From contig RDNZ01000001.1 of the NCBI GenBank assembly GCA_011364905.1, forward strand, positions 1 through 54,024: a stretch of DNA of 54,024 nucleotides. Direction: 5' to 3'. Position 1 is the first letter of the stretch. Every line of letters starts with the position of its first letter. Origin of the DNA: Candidatus Thorarchaeota archaeon. GTDB lineage: Archaea > Asgardarchaeota > Thorarchaeia > Thorarchaeales > Thorarchaeaceae. The notes below the pieces were generated by a model. That model made no database searches and was not told where the DNA came from. It saw nothing but the letters and a program-made list of their open reading frames with translations. Made by a program: the position numbers and the translations under genes. This document shows positions 42,396-50,600 of the stretch, one piece after another.

Positions 42396-44216
42396 ATGCG
42401 TGTGTATTTAGACGCGAACTTCTTCATATCGGGTTTCTCGGACCGCCCAAAAGATGTAGCAGTTGTAAAGAAAGCCGCAGACGAAGCGGAGATGGAACTT
42501 TGGATCACAAGACAAGTGTTTCAGGAGCTCAGGTGGTATCTAAGAAGAGAAGCTGAGAAGATTGTGCAGATAGATGAAACTCTCTCGAAAGATATCAAAG
42601 CTTTCATGGAAAGCATAAATCGTCCAGAGTCATCGCTGCCACAGCCAAATGATATGTCTCTTGTCTTAGGCGCTATGCGTAGCAAAGGTTCAAAGATTGT
42701 GACTAGTGACCTGAAGTTGTTGAATACAATTCAGGATCTGAATGTTGACGTTGAAGGCATTGTTGGATCCGCGTTTGTACTGGAACTTATGGAGTCAGTT
42801 TCGGATGAAAAGCTAAAGGAGGATCTCTCAGCAATCAGAGACCGCATATATTCGGAGGAAGTAAGATACAGCATCTCTCGCCAGGAAACATATGATCCTG
42901 TGACTAGAATCCGTATCATTGAGGACCATGCCCTTCGAGTGCTCAGGACTGTAAAACGGCCAGCTGAGGGTTTCGACAGAAAGCTCTCAAAGGGACAGCC
43001 TCTGTTTGTTCTCGACTTCCTAGAAGACATCAAGGCTGATGTCCCCAATATGTTCGAGGACTTTAGAGAAGGAAAGTATGATACTCTAGCTCATGAGATT
43101 GAGGCAGTGCAGAATGAGATTGAGAGGCTGCTCATTGTATCAACACTGACGGAAGACAGTGAAACACATGGTCAACTAGTCAGGCATGCTTCAGACCTCA
43201 CACTGTTCCTATATTACTTGGAGATGATTTGCCATCTGTATCGAGGGACCCGCCAGGGTATTGAAGATGCCTTAACAATCAGCGACGAAGCATTTAGGCT
43301 TTTGATGTTTGCAGAAGTAAGCAATGATGAGCTTAAGGCATCAGTCTTCTTTGTACGAATTGTTCTTGCTCTCATACGAGAAGATTACGAAGAGATTGAT
43401 TACTATTACAGCCTCTATGATAGCATGATCAACCGCATTGGGTTAACCGATATGCTAGAAACCTCTGAAGGGCTCTATATTACGATGCAGATCCTTAGGA
43501 AGTTTATGGGTGGTTTCAGTCTGACAAAGAACAAACTGCAATACCCGGAAGTAACCATGTCCATGCTCAATGACCTGACAAAATACGCAATCCAGTTCGA
43601 CGACCACGATAATGCATGGCAGTTAGCAGTGACAGCGTATAAAATTGGAGTAGCATACAACAAAGAGGACGGCGCATTGGGATCGTTCCTCATGCTATAC
43701 AAGGTTTCATCGTCATCACATGATAGATTCAAACCAGCTCTTGAAAAAATAGCAGAGCATGCACTGAAGGCATTTGTCAAGAAGGGCTGGGATACAACAC
43801 AAATCACCCCAATTCTGAACGAGGTTCAAGGACAGCTCCCGCAAGTCAGCGGGATGACCACAGATGGACCAGTGGACCAAAAAGAGTTGAACGAAGAACT
43901 CACTGGCTGGATGGATGTTCTGTCACTTGAAACAATTGATGGCGTCGAAATGCTTGTTGTCAGAAATGACAAACTACAAGCACGTATTGCCATTGCAGTT
44001 GGGAACCGTCAGGAACTTTGTGCACTGAAAACAGGACACAAGGTTGCGCTAACAAATGGAAATTTCGAAGTGTCAAATGCGAAACCTGAAGTAGTCAAAC
44101 AATACTCTATAGTATTGACAATCACACCCAGCGAAAGCGCAGAGATTTCCTATGAAGGCGAGTATGGATTCAGCTATCTCAAAGTAACTGAGGAAACTGC
44201 CAAATTAAAGACATAA
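42396..44216 (+). CDS. PIN-domain protein with helical C-terminus
   Basis: This 606-residue protein starts MRVYLDANFFISGF, matching the PIN-domain beta strand with its catalytic Asp6, followed by Glu in VFQELRWYL and Asp in VTSDLKLLNT. These are three of four acidic residues expected of a PIN ribonuclease. The remaining 450 residues are helical with TPR-like pairing (for example NAWQLAVTAYKIGVAYNKEDGALG). The C-terminus, about 530-600, is beta-rich. PIN nucleases usually cleave RNA; this one is far longer than toxin VapC and has no antitoxin gene beside it, so toxin function is unlikely. ATG 42396 has tggaga upstream. Confidence 0.82.
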   Translation: MRVYLDANFFISGFSDRPKDVAVVKKAADEAEMELWITRQVFQELRWYLRREAEKIVQIDETLSKDIKAFMESINRPESSLPQPNDMSLVLGAMRSKGSKIVTSDLKLLNTIQDLNVDVEGIVGSAFVLELMESVSDEKLKEDLSAIRDRIYSEEVRYSISRQETYDPVTRIRIIEDHALRVLRTVKRPAEGFDRKLSKGQPLFVLDFLEDIKADVPNMFEDFREGKYDTLAHEIEAVQNEIERLLIVSTLTEDSETHGQLVRHASDLTLFLYYLEMICHLYRGTRQGIEDALTISDEAFRLLMFAEVSNDELKASVFFVRIVLALIREDYEEIDYYYSLYDSMINRIGLTDMLETSEGLYITMQILRKFMGGFSLTKNKLQYPEVTMSMLNDLTKYAIQFDDHDNAWQLAVTAYKIGVAYNKEDGALGSFLMLYKVSSSSHDRFKPALEKIAEHALKAFVKKGWDTTQITPILNEVQGQLPQVSGMTTDGPVDQKELNEELTGWMDVLSLETIDGVEMLVVRNDKLQARIAIAVGNRQELCALKTGHKVALTNGNFEVSNAKPEVVKQYSIVLTITPSESAEISYEGEYGFSYLKVTEETAKLKT

Positions 44217-44234
44217 AGGCGGATTTGAAAGAAA

Positions 44235-44678
44235 TTGAACATACTGACATGGGTAATCCTTGTAGTTGCAGTTTTGCTGTCTTCAGCCTTCAACTACATA
44301 CTCAACAGGGCACCCGGAGCAGATCCAGAGGATTTTCAAGTAGGTCCTCCTCAACTGGGTATCACATGTGATTGCTCGTTGAATGTTATCATCATTGGAG
44401 CCATCATGGTTCTAGCACTCAGTTCAGTATCGGATTTGTTTGCGACGCGCTTGGAGCTTTACTCTGTTGGAATAATCTCTTTTGGTGCAATAACTGCCGC
44501 GGGTCTTATAGGTCGCCGCCGTAGACACAAGGAATGGGCGGAACTCAGAAGAACTATTGAGAGAGCAGTCCCTGCTTCTTCATTCTACGGATTAGGACGA
44601 GCTCCAATCGACATTGCATTTGAGGATGATGACGAAGTTGATGACGACGATGATGACTTCGACTATGGGGAGTTCTAA
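44235..44678 (+). CDS. Small membrane protein with acidic C-terminal tail
   Basis: This 147-residue protein starts at TTG (44235). It has three membrane helices: about 3-22, 49-70 and 77-95. A basic linker (GRRRRHKEW) and a cytosolic C-terminus ending in a run of Asp residues, DDEVDDDDDDFDYGEF, complete it. The acid tail could bind metal or basic partners. It is 18 bases after the PIN-domain gene, so probably co-transcribed. It converges with the cupin gene, the two stops overlapping by 4 bases. No family is recognised. Confidence 0.75.
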   Translation: MNILTWVILVVAVLLSSAFNYILNRAPGADPEDFQVGPPQLGITCDCSLNVIIIGAIMVLALSSVSDLFATRLELYSVGIISFGAITAAGLIGRRRRHKEWAELRRTIERAVPASSFYGLGRAPIDIAFEDDDEVDDDDDDFDYGEF

Positions 44679-45049
44679 TTCTCACTTCCCCTTTTTGGTA
44701 CAATCTTATCATCCTTGATATTTGGAAACTTCAAAGCGAGTAGTCTACTTGCTTGATGTTTTATAGCCTCGAACGAGTGTTCTTCACCTGGTTCTACAAT
44801 CACAACGTCACCATTCTTCAATTCGTGCCGTTCTTTTCCGATGTACAAATCAAGGTCGCTCAAGGCAATGAAAACTTCCTCCAAGCGCTCATGGGCATGA
44901 GGTGAACTTCTCCCTTCGCCTTCAATATCGACCAGAATCACGCCACAGGAGTCAAGAGATTCACGAAAGCGGAGGTCCGCAACATACGCTGCTTTGTAGC
45001 CAGCTCGTTCAGCTCTTTCTGCATCCTCAGCTCTATAGATACGAACCAT
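44675..45049 (-). CDS. Cupin-domain protein
   Basis: About 124 residues from the ATG at 45047-45049 (an upstream ATG at 45073 in frame is less likely). Cupin motif 1 is present as EGRSSPHAHERLEEVFIAL, and motif 2 as IVEPGEEHSFEAIKHQ. The metal-binding His and Glu are retained (H-x-H, E, H). Single-domain cupins are often dioxygenases, isomerases or ligand-binding sensors. The substrate is unknown. The stop overlaps that of the convergent gene at 44675-44678, so transcription termination of the two must overlap. Confidence 0.88.
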   Translation of the reverse strand: MVRIYRAEDAERAERAGYKAAYVADLRFRESLDSCGVILVDIEGEGRSSPHAHERLEEVFIALSDLDLYIGKERHELKNGDVVIVEPGEEHSFEAIKHQASRLLALKFPNIKDDKIVPKRGSEN

Positions 45050-45238
45050 TTCAATCGATATCAGAGAAAACATTGTTAGAGAAATACTTTGCCGCTGAGG
45101 AGATGAGGAAGTCGAGGGAAAAGTGAAGATATGTGGATTTCTTCAATTGCGCCAAGATTGAATCTTTTTATGCCTGTGTCGCTTTTCGTCTTAAACCAGA
45201 AGGTATTAGTTGCTGGAAATCAATGCTATATTCTGAGA

Positions 45239-46345
45239 ATGACCACTCCCGAAGTAACAAAGAACCGGATGATCTTCAAAGTTCTTATTATCGGCAATGA
45301 TTTGCCACTGCAAACTGGTTTTCTTAGCAGAGCCTCCGGTAATCGCGTATCTTGTCAGATGTACAACACTATAGGTTTGAGCCTCGGAGTGGCAAGACAT
45401 GATTATCCTAGTGGGCAAAGCGTGATTCTCCAACTTTGGTCAATCCCATGCTCTGAAAGGTTGGATAGACTCTCCCGAAATTTCACCAGAGGCCACAGCG
45501 CTATTATTGTCATAATCCGGCCTGACGAAGTTGAATCTATACCGCGAATGTTTGATCATCTCTCTCTTAGCCCGAAAACCCCATTGATTGTTGTTGTTGT
45601 AGGTTCAGTCAGAGAAGCTGAGGACTGCTCTTACCGGCTAGAAGCATTTCTTGGGAGGGATTCTCCTGTCGAAGCAATGCAGACTACTGAAGAAATCACA
45701 GATAGTATAGCGACAGGGTTATTGACTCGGAATTCACGAGAGTGTAAGCTTCCAATGATTGTGGCTCTTGACGAAGAAGTCTGTCCGCTGTATGAACCGA
45801 CACTCCCTGCGATAGCAGCTCCGCCGAACACCCCTGAGGAGATCAATGAGATTCGAACAATTGCTATTGAGCTCGGACTTCGTGTTGTTGAAGAATCGTG
45901 TGCGGTAGAGATGGATGAAGGCGTGGCTTGGATTAGTATGAAGACAGGCACCATTAAGTTGAAACCAGGAATCTGTAGATATTGCTCTAACTCCTGCAAG
46001 AGGCAATCCAATATATGCATTGTAGGAACGGATGTGGGGTGGTCGACACTTAGCCTGGGTTCAAAAGCGCTTCTTACAATCGCAAAGATCTATGCTCTTA
46101 CAGCAAGAATGCTTCCTACGCGTGTCATGAAGCAACTTGAGAGGTCTACAGTTTGCCTTCGTTTCAACCCAAGTCCTGCAATATCAATTAAAAATGTGCC
46201 AGATCGAATTCTGAGTGGCTTCAAATATCCTGCATCAGGCAAATCTCTCCTTGATGCTGCAAAAGAGCGAGTTAAACAAGGACTACTCTCAAAAGACGTT
46301 TATATCCTACTAAAAAAGAAGCTACACAATCTGGAATCATCATAA
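45239..46345 (+). CDS. Degenerate Rab-like pseudo-GTPase with Cys-rich C-terminal region
   Basis: 368 residues from the ATG at 45239; an upstream in-frame ATG at 45131 adds 36 unlikely residues. Residues 12-125 align by eye with a Rab domain. But the P-loop reads GNDLPLQTGF (Lys replaced by Gln25), the G3 motif reads WSIPCSER (instead of WDTAGQER), and NKxD reads SVRE at 123-126. A Thr in YNTIGLSLGV (Thr44) matches switch I. A C-terminal region has C-x2-C-x3-C-x6-C (ICRYCSNSCKRQSNIC), and the last 40 residues are helical. Nucleotide binding is probably lost; it may be a scaffold. No close family is recognised. Downstream genes are the LOG-like protein and PPP phosphatase. Confidence 0.75.
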   Translation: MTTPEVTKNRMIFKVLIIGNDLPLQTGFLSRASGNRVSCQMYNTIGLSLGVARHDYPSGQSVILQLWSIPCSERLDRLSRNFTRGHSAIIVIIRPDEVESIPRMFDHLSLSPKTPLIVVVVGSVREAEDCSYRLEAFLGRDSPVEAMQTTEEITDSIATGLLTRNSRECKLPMIVALDEEVCPLYEPTLPAIAAPPNTPEEINEIRTIAIELGLRVVEESCAVEMDEGVAWISMKTGTIKLKPGICRYCSNSCKRQSNICIVGTDVGWSTLSLGSKALLTIAKIYALTARMLPTRVMKQLERSTVCLRFNPSPAISIKNVPDRILSGFKYPASGKSLLDAAKERVKQGLLSKDVYILLKKKLHNLESS

Positions 46346-46368
46346 AGTCCCTGAACGAGGAAAGCACT

Positions 46369-46872
46369 ATGCCATCTAGAACAATCTCTGTCATTGGAGG
46401 GTCTGATAGTAACTCAAGCAATTTGGAACTGGCTGAGCGCCTTGGAGCAGAGATTGCTAAGAGCGGTGCGATTCTCGTATGCGGCGGCCTTGGCGGAATC
46501 ATGGAAGCAGCATGCAAAGGTGCGAAGTTGGCAGGAGGGCAAACGCTAGGAATCATTCCATCTGACACCAAAGAGCATGCCAATGAGTTTGTTGACATAG
46601 CAATTCCAACAGGAATTGGGTATGCGAGAAACTTCCTAGTTGCAAAAGCTGGTGATGCAGTAATAGCTCTAGATGGATCAGCTGGCACACTCAGTGAAAT
46701 TGCCATTGCCTGGTTCTCAAACAAACCAATAGTATCACTCGTTCCAACAGGAGGTTGGGCTGCTAGGCTGGCTGGAGAAAAACTCGATGAGAGACGAGAT
46801 GATGCCATTCATTCTGCAAGTTCTCCTGAAGAAGCAGTAAAGATAGTGTTTCAAGTAATGAATTGGAAATAG
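46369..46872 (+). CDS. LOG/TIGR00725-family nucleotide-binding protein
   Basis: This 167-residue protein has the Rossmann fold of the lysine-decarboxylase-like (LOG) group. The GGLGGIMEAACKGA motif matches the GG-x-GG-x-M-E-A signature. The second motif, PGGxGTxxE, is changed to DGSAGTLSE, as found in the TIGR00725 subfamily. LOG enzymes release cytokinin nucleobases in bacteria and plants; the archaeal TIGR00725 subfamily has no clear activity. It is 23 bases after the pseudo-GTPase gene and 16 bases before the phosphatase gene, implying one operon. Confidence 0.88.
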   Translation: MPSRTISVIGGSDSNSSNLELAERLGAEIAKSGAILVCGGLGGIMEAACKGAKLAGGQTLGIIPSDTKEHANEFVDIAIPTGIGYARNFLVAKAGDAVIALDGSAGTLSEIAIAWFSNKPIVSLVPTGGWAARLAGEKLDERRDDAIHSASSPEEAVKIVFQVMNWK

Positions 46873-46888
46873 GTTGTGAACGGAAAAC

Positions 46889-47731
46889 TTGGATGTTGTT
46901 CAATCCATACTTAATGGAAAAGCAAACGTAGACGCTGAAGAAATAGTTCATATGCTAAGCATGCTAAAAGACGAATACCGAAACAAACGGAACGTTGTTG
47001 AGATACCATCAAGTAATCTCATCTTTGTGGGAGACCTCCATGGAGAACTTGATTCAGTTTTCCAAGTGCAAAGGCTTTTCTCGAAGTATAAAACTCATTC
47101 TTTCATCTTTCTTGGTGACTATGGAGACAGAGGGCCAGCTCAGATTGAAACAGTAAACACAGTGATGGCTCTTGCCCTAAGTGAACCAGAGAGAGTGCTT
47201 CTCCTGCGCGGGAATCATGAGTCAGATGAGGTAGCTCAACGATATGGTTTCTATACTGAGGTCACCCGCCAATACTCGTTCGAACTTTATAACAAGTATT
47301 TGGAAATGTTCCAAGTGCTCCCAATGGCAGCCATCAGCCCGGGATTCATATTTGCATGTCATGGCGGGATTCCTGAGAATGTGACATCAGTTCAGGACAT
47401 TCAAAAATGCAATAGAATGGATTCAAACTTCCCTGATGATATCATCTTCCAAATAGCGTGGAATGATCCAAAGGACGCTGATTTTAGGTTTGCAGCAAAC
47501 TCTCGTGGAATGAATGTCAGATCATTCGGACGTCTTGCCTTTGAGGAATTCACTAGGAATTTGGATGTTCAATTGATGGTTAGAGCGCACGAGGTTTTTC
47601 CAGAGGGTGTCAGAACTTTTTTTGATGGACGTCTCTATAGCGTTTTCAGTGCGACATACAGAGGTTTGGCTTCTCCCAAGGTGCTACGTGTGGGGTCTAA
47701 CCTTCAGACAGAGGTAATTCCGTTAATGTAA
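46889..47731 (+). CDS. PPP-family serine/threonine protein phosphatase
   Basis: This 280-residue protein has the PPP metal-site motifs GDLHG (48-52), GDYGDRG (76-82) and GNHE (108-111), with further His ligands in HGG (residue about 157) and RAHEV (residue about 230). It resembles eukaryotic-type PP1/PP2A-like phosphatases, as seen in many archaea. The start is TTG at 46889; the next Met (residue 22) is close to the catalytic region. It is predicted to dephosphorylate Ser/Thr in cytosolic proteins. Its place next to a pseudo-GTPase and a LOG-like gene suggests a signalling operon, but no kinase lies nearby. Confidence 0.92.
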   Translation: MDVVQSILNGKANVDAEEIVHMLSMLKDEYRNKRNVVEIPSSNLIFVGDLHGELDSVFQVQRLFSKYKTHSFIFLGDYGDRGPAQIETVNTVMALALSEPERVLLLRGNHESDEVAQRYGFYTEVTRQYSFELYNKYLEMFQVLPMAAISPGFIFACHGGIPENVTSVQDIQKCNRMDSNFPDDIIFQIAWNDPKDADFRFAANSRGMNVRSFGRLAFEEFTRNLDVQLMVRAHEVFPEGVRTFFDGRLYSVFSATYRGLASPKVLRVGSNLQTEVIPLM

Positions 47732-47849
47732 TCACACAGTGAGTTCAATAGTGGGACTATGATGTAGTTTTTTAGGGACAGCTGCAAAGGCAACTTCATA
47801 AGGTGTTAGAGTTCGCCGGTACAAAGCCTTTATTGAGAGACGAGTTAAA

Positions 47850-48932
47850 ATGCCAAAAGTAGCCGTTGTCAAAACTTCACCTAAGACAATCTTTGATGAC
47901 ATTGCTAGAGCAATGGACCTTGCTGAGTACGATAAATTCGTTTCCAAGGATGTTGCCACCACAATAAAGCTAAATCTTTCGTGGAGCAAACTCTATCCAG
48001 CCTGCTCCACCAACCCCTATATTCTTGATGGGCTTCTTAGGAAATTACTGTCTGATGGATTTGACAACGGGAAAATTCAGGCTGTTGAAAACGAAACTGT
48101 TGTTACAAACATCTATGCAGGAGTGAAAAACAATAATTGGTACCCAGTTATGAAGAAGCACAAGATCAAGTTTCTACCTCTCATTAAGGCCACCTATGTC
48201 AATGTTGATCTGCCTCAAAAAACACTGGTTATGGAGGATATTTTTGGAGAAACAATAGCTCCCAAGGAGATTTTTGGTACTAATATCATTCACCTGCCAA
48301 CCATAAAGACCCATGGTCACACCCAAATGACTGGTGCAATGAAAGACTCCTTTGGCCTCTATCTAACAAAGAACAGGCATCTTGCTCACCTGAAGATTCA
48401 CGAGATCCTGGTTGACCTGCTTTTGATGCAACAAACAATCTCGCACTCAGAGTTCGTATTGACTGATGGAACTGTTATGGGTGATGGACCAGGTCCTAGG
48501 ACGATGGTCCCGAAAATTGGAAATCTACTGATTGCAACATCAGATATGGTTGCAGCAGACACAGTGCAGACAAGGCTAATGGGTATAGACCAGAATTGTG
48601 TCCACAAACTCCAGATTGCAAACAGTCTTGGACTTGGTGAATCTGATCCAGAGCGAATTGAAATAGTGGGTGACTATGAGTCTTGGAAAGACCTCCCTAA
48701 CTTTCATATGAAACCAGGAAAGAGCCCCGTCGTCGCTTTCAATCGGGGATTTTTGAGGTTCCCTGGAATGGAAACATTCTTGTTCAGGTCTCCATTAATG
48801 TGGCTCCCGACTCAGCTCAGTGGTTTATACCATGATGGTATCTGGCTTCCTCTCAAAGGGAGGAAATGGGTCAAATGGTTCCTTGAAGAAACCGAGTGGG
48901 GTAAGCTATGGAGCTCATATTCAGAAAAGTAG
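47850..48932 (+). CDS. DUF362-domain protein
   Basis: This 360-residue protein matches DUF362, with conserved NLSWSKLYPACSTNP and a GAMKDSFGLYLTKNR region; ENETVV and TKIIHLPTIKTHGHTQ-like segments are typical. DUF362 proteins are often fused to or near ferredoxin modules, and their chemistry is unknown. There is no ferredoxin domain here. It lies 17 bases before a UbiA prenyltransferase gene and starts the run of four genes 47850-51621. An association with isoprenoid lipid metabolism is suggested by position only. Confidence 0.85.
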   Translation: MPKVAVVKTSPKTIFDDIARAMDLAEYDKFVSKDVATTIKLNLSWSKLYPACSTNPYILDGLLRKLLSDGFDNGKIQAVENETVVTNIYAGVKNNNWYPVMKKHKIKFLPLIKATYVNVDLPQKTLVMEDIFGETIAPKEIFGTNIIHLPTIKTHGHTQMTGAMKDSFGLYLTKNRHLAHLKIHEILVDLLLMQQTISHSEFVLTDGTVMGDGPGPRTMVPKIGNLLIATSDMVAADTVQTRLMGIDQNCVHKLQIANSLGLGESDPERIEIVGDYESWKDLPNFHMKPGKSPVVAFNRGFLRFPGMETFLFRSPLMWLPTQLSGLYHDGIWLPLKGRKWVKWFLEETEWGKLWSSYSEK

Positions 48933-48949
48933 GTTGTTAGGAGACTTCA

Positions 48950-49909
48950 ATGATGGGATATTATGAATATTTGAGACTGATGCGTCCGCACCAGTGGTAC
49001 AAGAATGTACTTGTGTTCCTCCCGGTTGTGTTTGGAACACAAAAATTCTTCCCGGTTTGGCTGAACGATGTTGTAGGGAGCATGCCAGTTCTTTTTCTCG
49101 GATTTGCAGTTTTATGCGCTGTATCCAGTGCAGGGTACATATTCAATGACATTGTTGATGAAGAAAAGGACGCCGCTCACCCGGAGAAGCGAGACCGCCC
49201 ACTACCTTCTGGTCAAGCATCAAGATCCACTGCTCTGATTCTGGCAACAGTACTAATGTCTGTCGGACTCATAATAGCATGGCTGCAAGATATTGCATTT
49301 CTTCTGATGATATTGCTATACATAGTCAATAGTCAACTATACAACTGGAAACTCAGAAATTATGCGATTATAGATGTCTGCGTGATTGCCGTGGGTTTCA
49401 TTATAAGAGCAGTATCTGGAACATTTCTCATCAATAAACCGTTCACATCATGGTTAGTCATTGGAGTGTTCTTCTTTGCTCTTGTCTTAGGATTTGGAAA
49501 ACGCAAGAATGAACTCCAACTACTTGGAGCAGATGCAGCACTGCACAAACCAGTATTCAAGCAGTACACTGAAACGATGTTAGATCAAGGCATTGCGATG
49601 GCAGCAACATGGGTTGTTGCGTTTTATGCGCTGTATTGCTACGAGAACTATCAAGCAACCACGGAGTCTCAACCAGTAATCATAACTGTGCCCATAGTCG
49701 CAGGCTTGGTTCTTCGATATGTTCACCTCGTCTACAAAGGAAGTGATGTAGGAAGGAAGCCCCATCTTGCCATCAAGGACAAGGGAATTCTTGCCGGAGC
49801 AATTCTCTTCATTGCGACTTTGCTTGTTACATTGTTCTTCTATCAAGGAATCTATGATTATCTATTCAACCTCTTTCCACCGTTGTTCCCACCCATAATC
49901 CAGCCATAA
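48950..49909 (+). CDS. UbiA-family prenyltransferase (DPPR-synthase-like)
   Basis: This 319-residue membrane protein has about eight helices. The first Asp-rich motif is NDIVDEEKDAAHP followed by EKRDRPLPSG, a variant of the N-D-x-x-D signature; the N-terminus reads LMRPHQWYKNVLVFLP, like decaprenyl-phosphate phosphoribose synthases. The second Asp motif is in a region near GSDVGRKPH. UbiA enzymes transfer a prenyl group or a sugar-phosphate to a lipid. Substrates could be polyprenyl-phosphate with phosphoribosyl diphosphate. It is followed by PHP and LPG-type genes with only 1 base or an overlap between, so they form one operon. Confidence 0.9.
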   Translation: MMGYYEYLRLMRPHQWYKNVLVFLPVVFGTQKFFPVWLNDVVGSMPVLFLGFAVLCAVSSAGYIFNDIVDEEKDAAHPEKRDRPLPSGQASRSTALILATVLMSVGLIIAWLQDIAFLLMILLYIVNSQLYNWKLRNYAIIDVCVIAVGFIIRAVSGTFLINKPFTSWLVIGVFFFALVLGFGKRKNELQLLGADAALHKPVFKQYTETMLDQGIAMAATWVVAFYALYCYENYQATTESQPVIITVPIVAGLVLRYVHLVYKGSDVGRKPHLAIKDKGILAGAILFIATLLVTLFFYQGIYDYLFNLFPPLFPPIIQP

Positions 49910-49910
49910 G

Positions 49911-50600
49911 GTGAACATCTTGAGCTCCAGACTTTCCGCCTTCGACTTACATATGCATACCATACATTCGAAGGACGGGATGCAGAACCCCCACACACTA
50001 TTCAAGCTCATGAAGAAAAAGGGACTTAGAGGACTGGCTCCTACAGAGCACTGGAGAGCTCCAACCCTCAAAGTGATTGAACGCGATGGAAGATTCATCA
50101 TTCCGGCATGCGAGTACAAGACAACCGATTATGGTGAGGTCATCGGTCTCTTCCTTAATGAACACATTGAGAATAGAAGCTTCCAGGAGATTGCAGAAGA
50201 TATACATGATTGCAATGGCTTGGTCGTACTTCCACATCCCAGAGACCCACTGCGTAAGTACACAGCAATCAGACGTGGACTTCCAGATGAAATAATCGAG
50301 AAGCATGTCGATCTAATAGAGGGCATCAACTCAAGATGCATTATAGACCTTTTCAACAAGAATGCTCAGAAATTGGCCAAACGGCTGAAGAAACCCATGA
50401 CAGCTGGAAGCGATGGTCACACATTCTTGGAGATTGGCCATGCCAAGACTTGGTTGCAGGACATCGAAACATCAGATGATATTTATGAGGAGTTGAAGCG
50501 TGGACGTACTCAGATTACAGGATACCCATCGTTTTTCATGCTACATATCCCCACAATGCTATGGCAGAGAGTAAGGAGGATTGCCTATGACAGCTGGTGA
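49911..50600 (+). CDS. PHP-domain metal-dependent phosphoesterase
   Basis: This 229-residue protein from GTG has a polymerase-and-histidinol-phosphatase fold. The motif FDLHMHTIHSKDGMQNP contains the H-x-H metal ligands, and later VLPHPRDPLR and AGSDGHTFLEIGHAKTW supply additional His and Asp residues. Such proteins hydrolyse phosphate esters; the position next to UbiA points to a phosphorylated prenyl or sugar substrate. It starts 1 base after the UbiA stop, so it is in the operon, and its end overlaps the next gene by 14 bases. Confidence 0.88.
   Translation: MNILSSRLSAFDLHMHTIHSKDGMQNPHTLFKLMKKKGLRGLAPTEHWRAPTLKVIERDGRFIIPACEYKTTDYGEVIGLFLNEHIENRSFQEIAEDIHDCNGLVVLPHPRDPLRKYTAIRRGLPDEIIEKHVDLIEGINSRCIIDLFNKNAQKLAKRLKKPMTAGSDGHTFLEIGHAKTWLQDIETSDDIYEELKRGRTQITGYPSFFMLHIPTMLWQRVRRIAYDSW
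50573..50579 (+). promoter_or_regulatory. Ribosome-binding site inside the PHP gene end
   Basis: aaggagg lies 7 bases before the ATG at 50587, so I prefer that start of the LPG-synthase-like gene to the TTG at 50581, which is too close. The overlap with the PHP stop (50598-50600) suggests translational coupling. Confidence 0.7.

Noticed and set aside
42396..44678. VapBC-type toxin-antitoxin pair
   Set aside because: The PIN protein is four times longer than VapC and the adjacent gene encodes a membrane protein, not a DNA-binding antitoxin.
45131..45238. 36-residue extension of the pseudo-GTPase
   Set aside because: The residues before MTTPEV do not resemble a signal peptide, and the GTPase-like domain starts only 10 residues after the later ATG.
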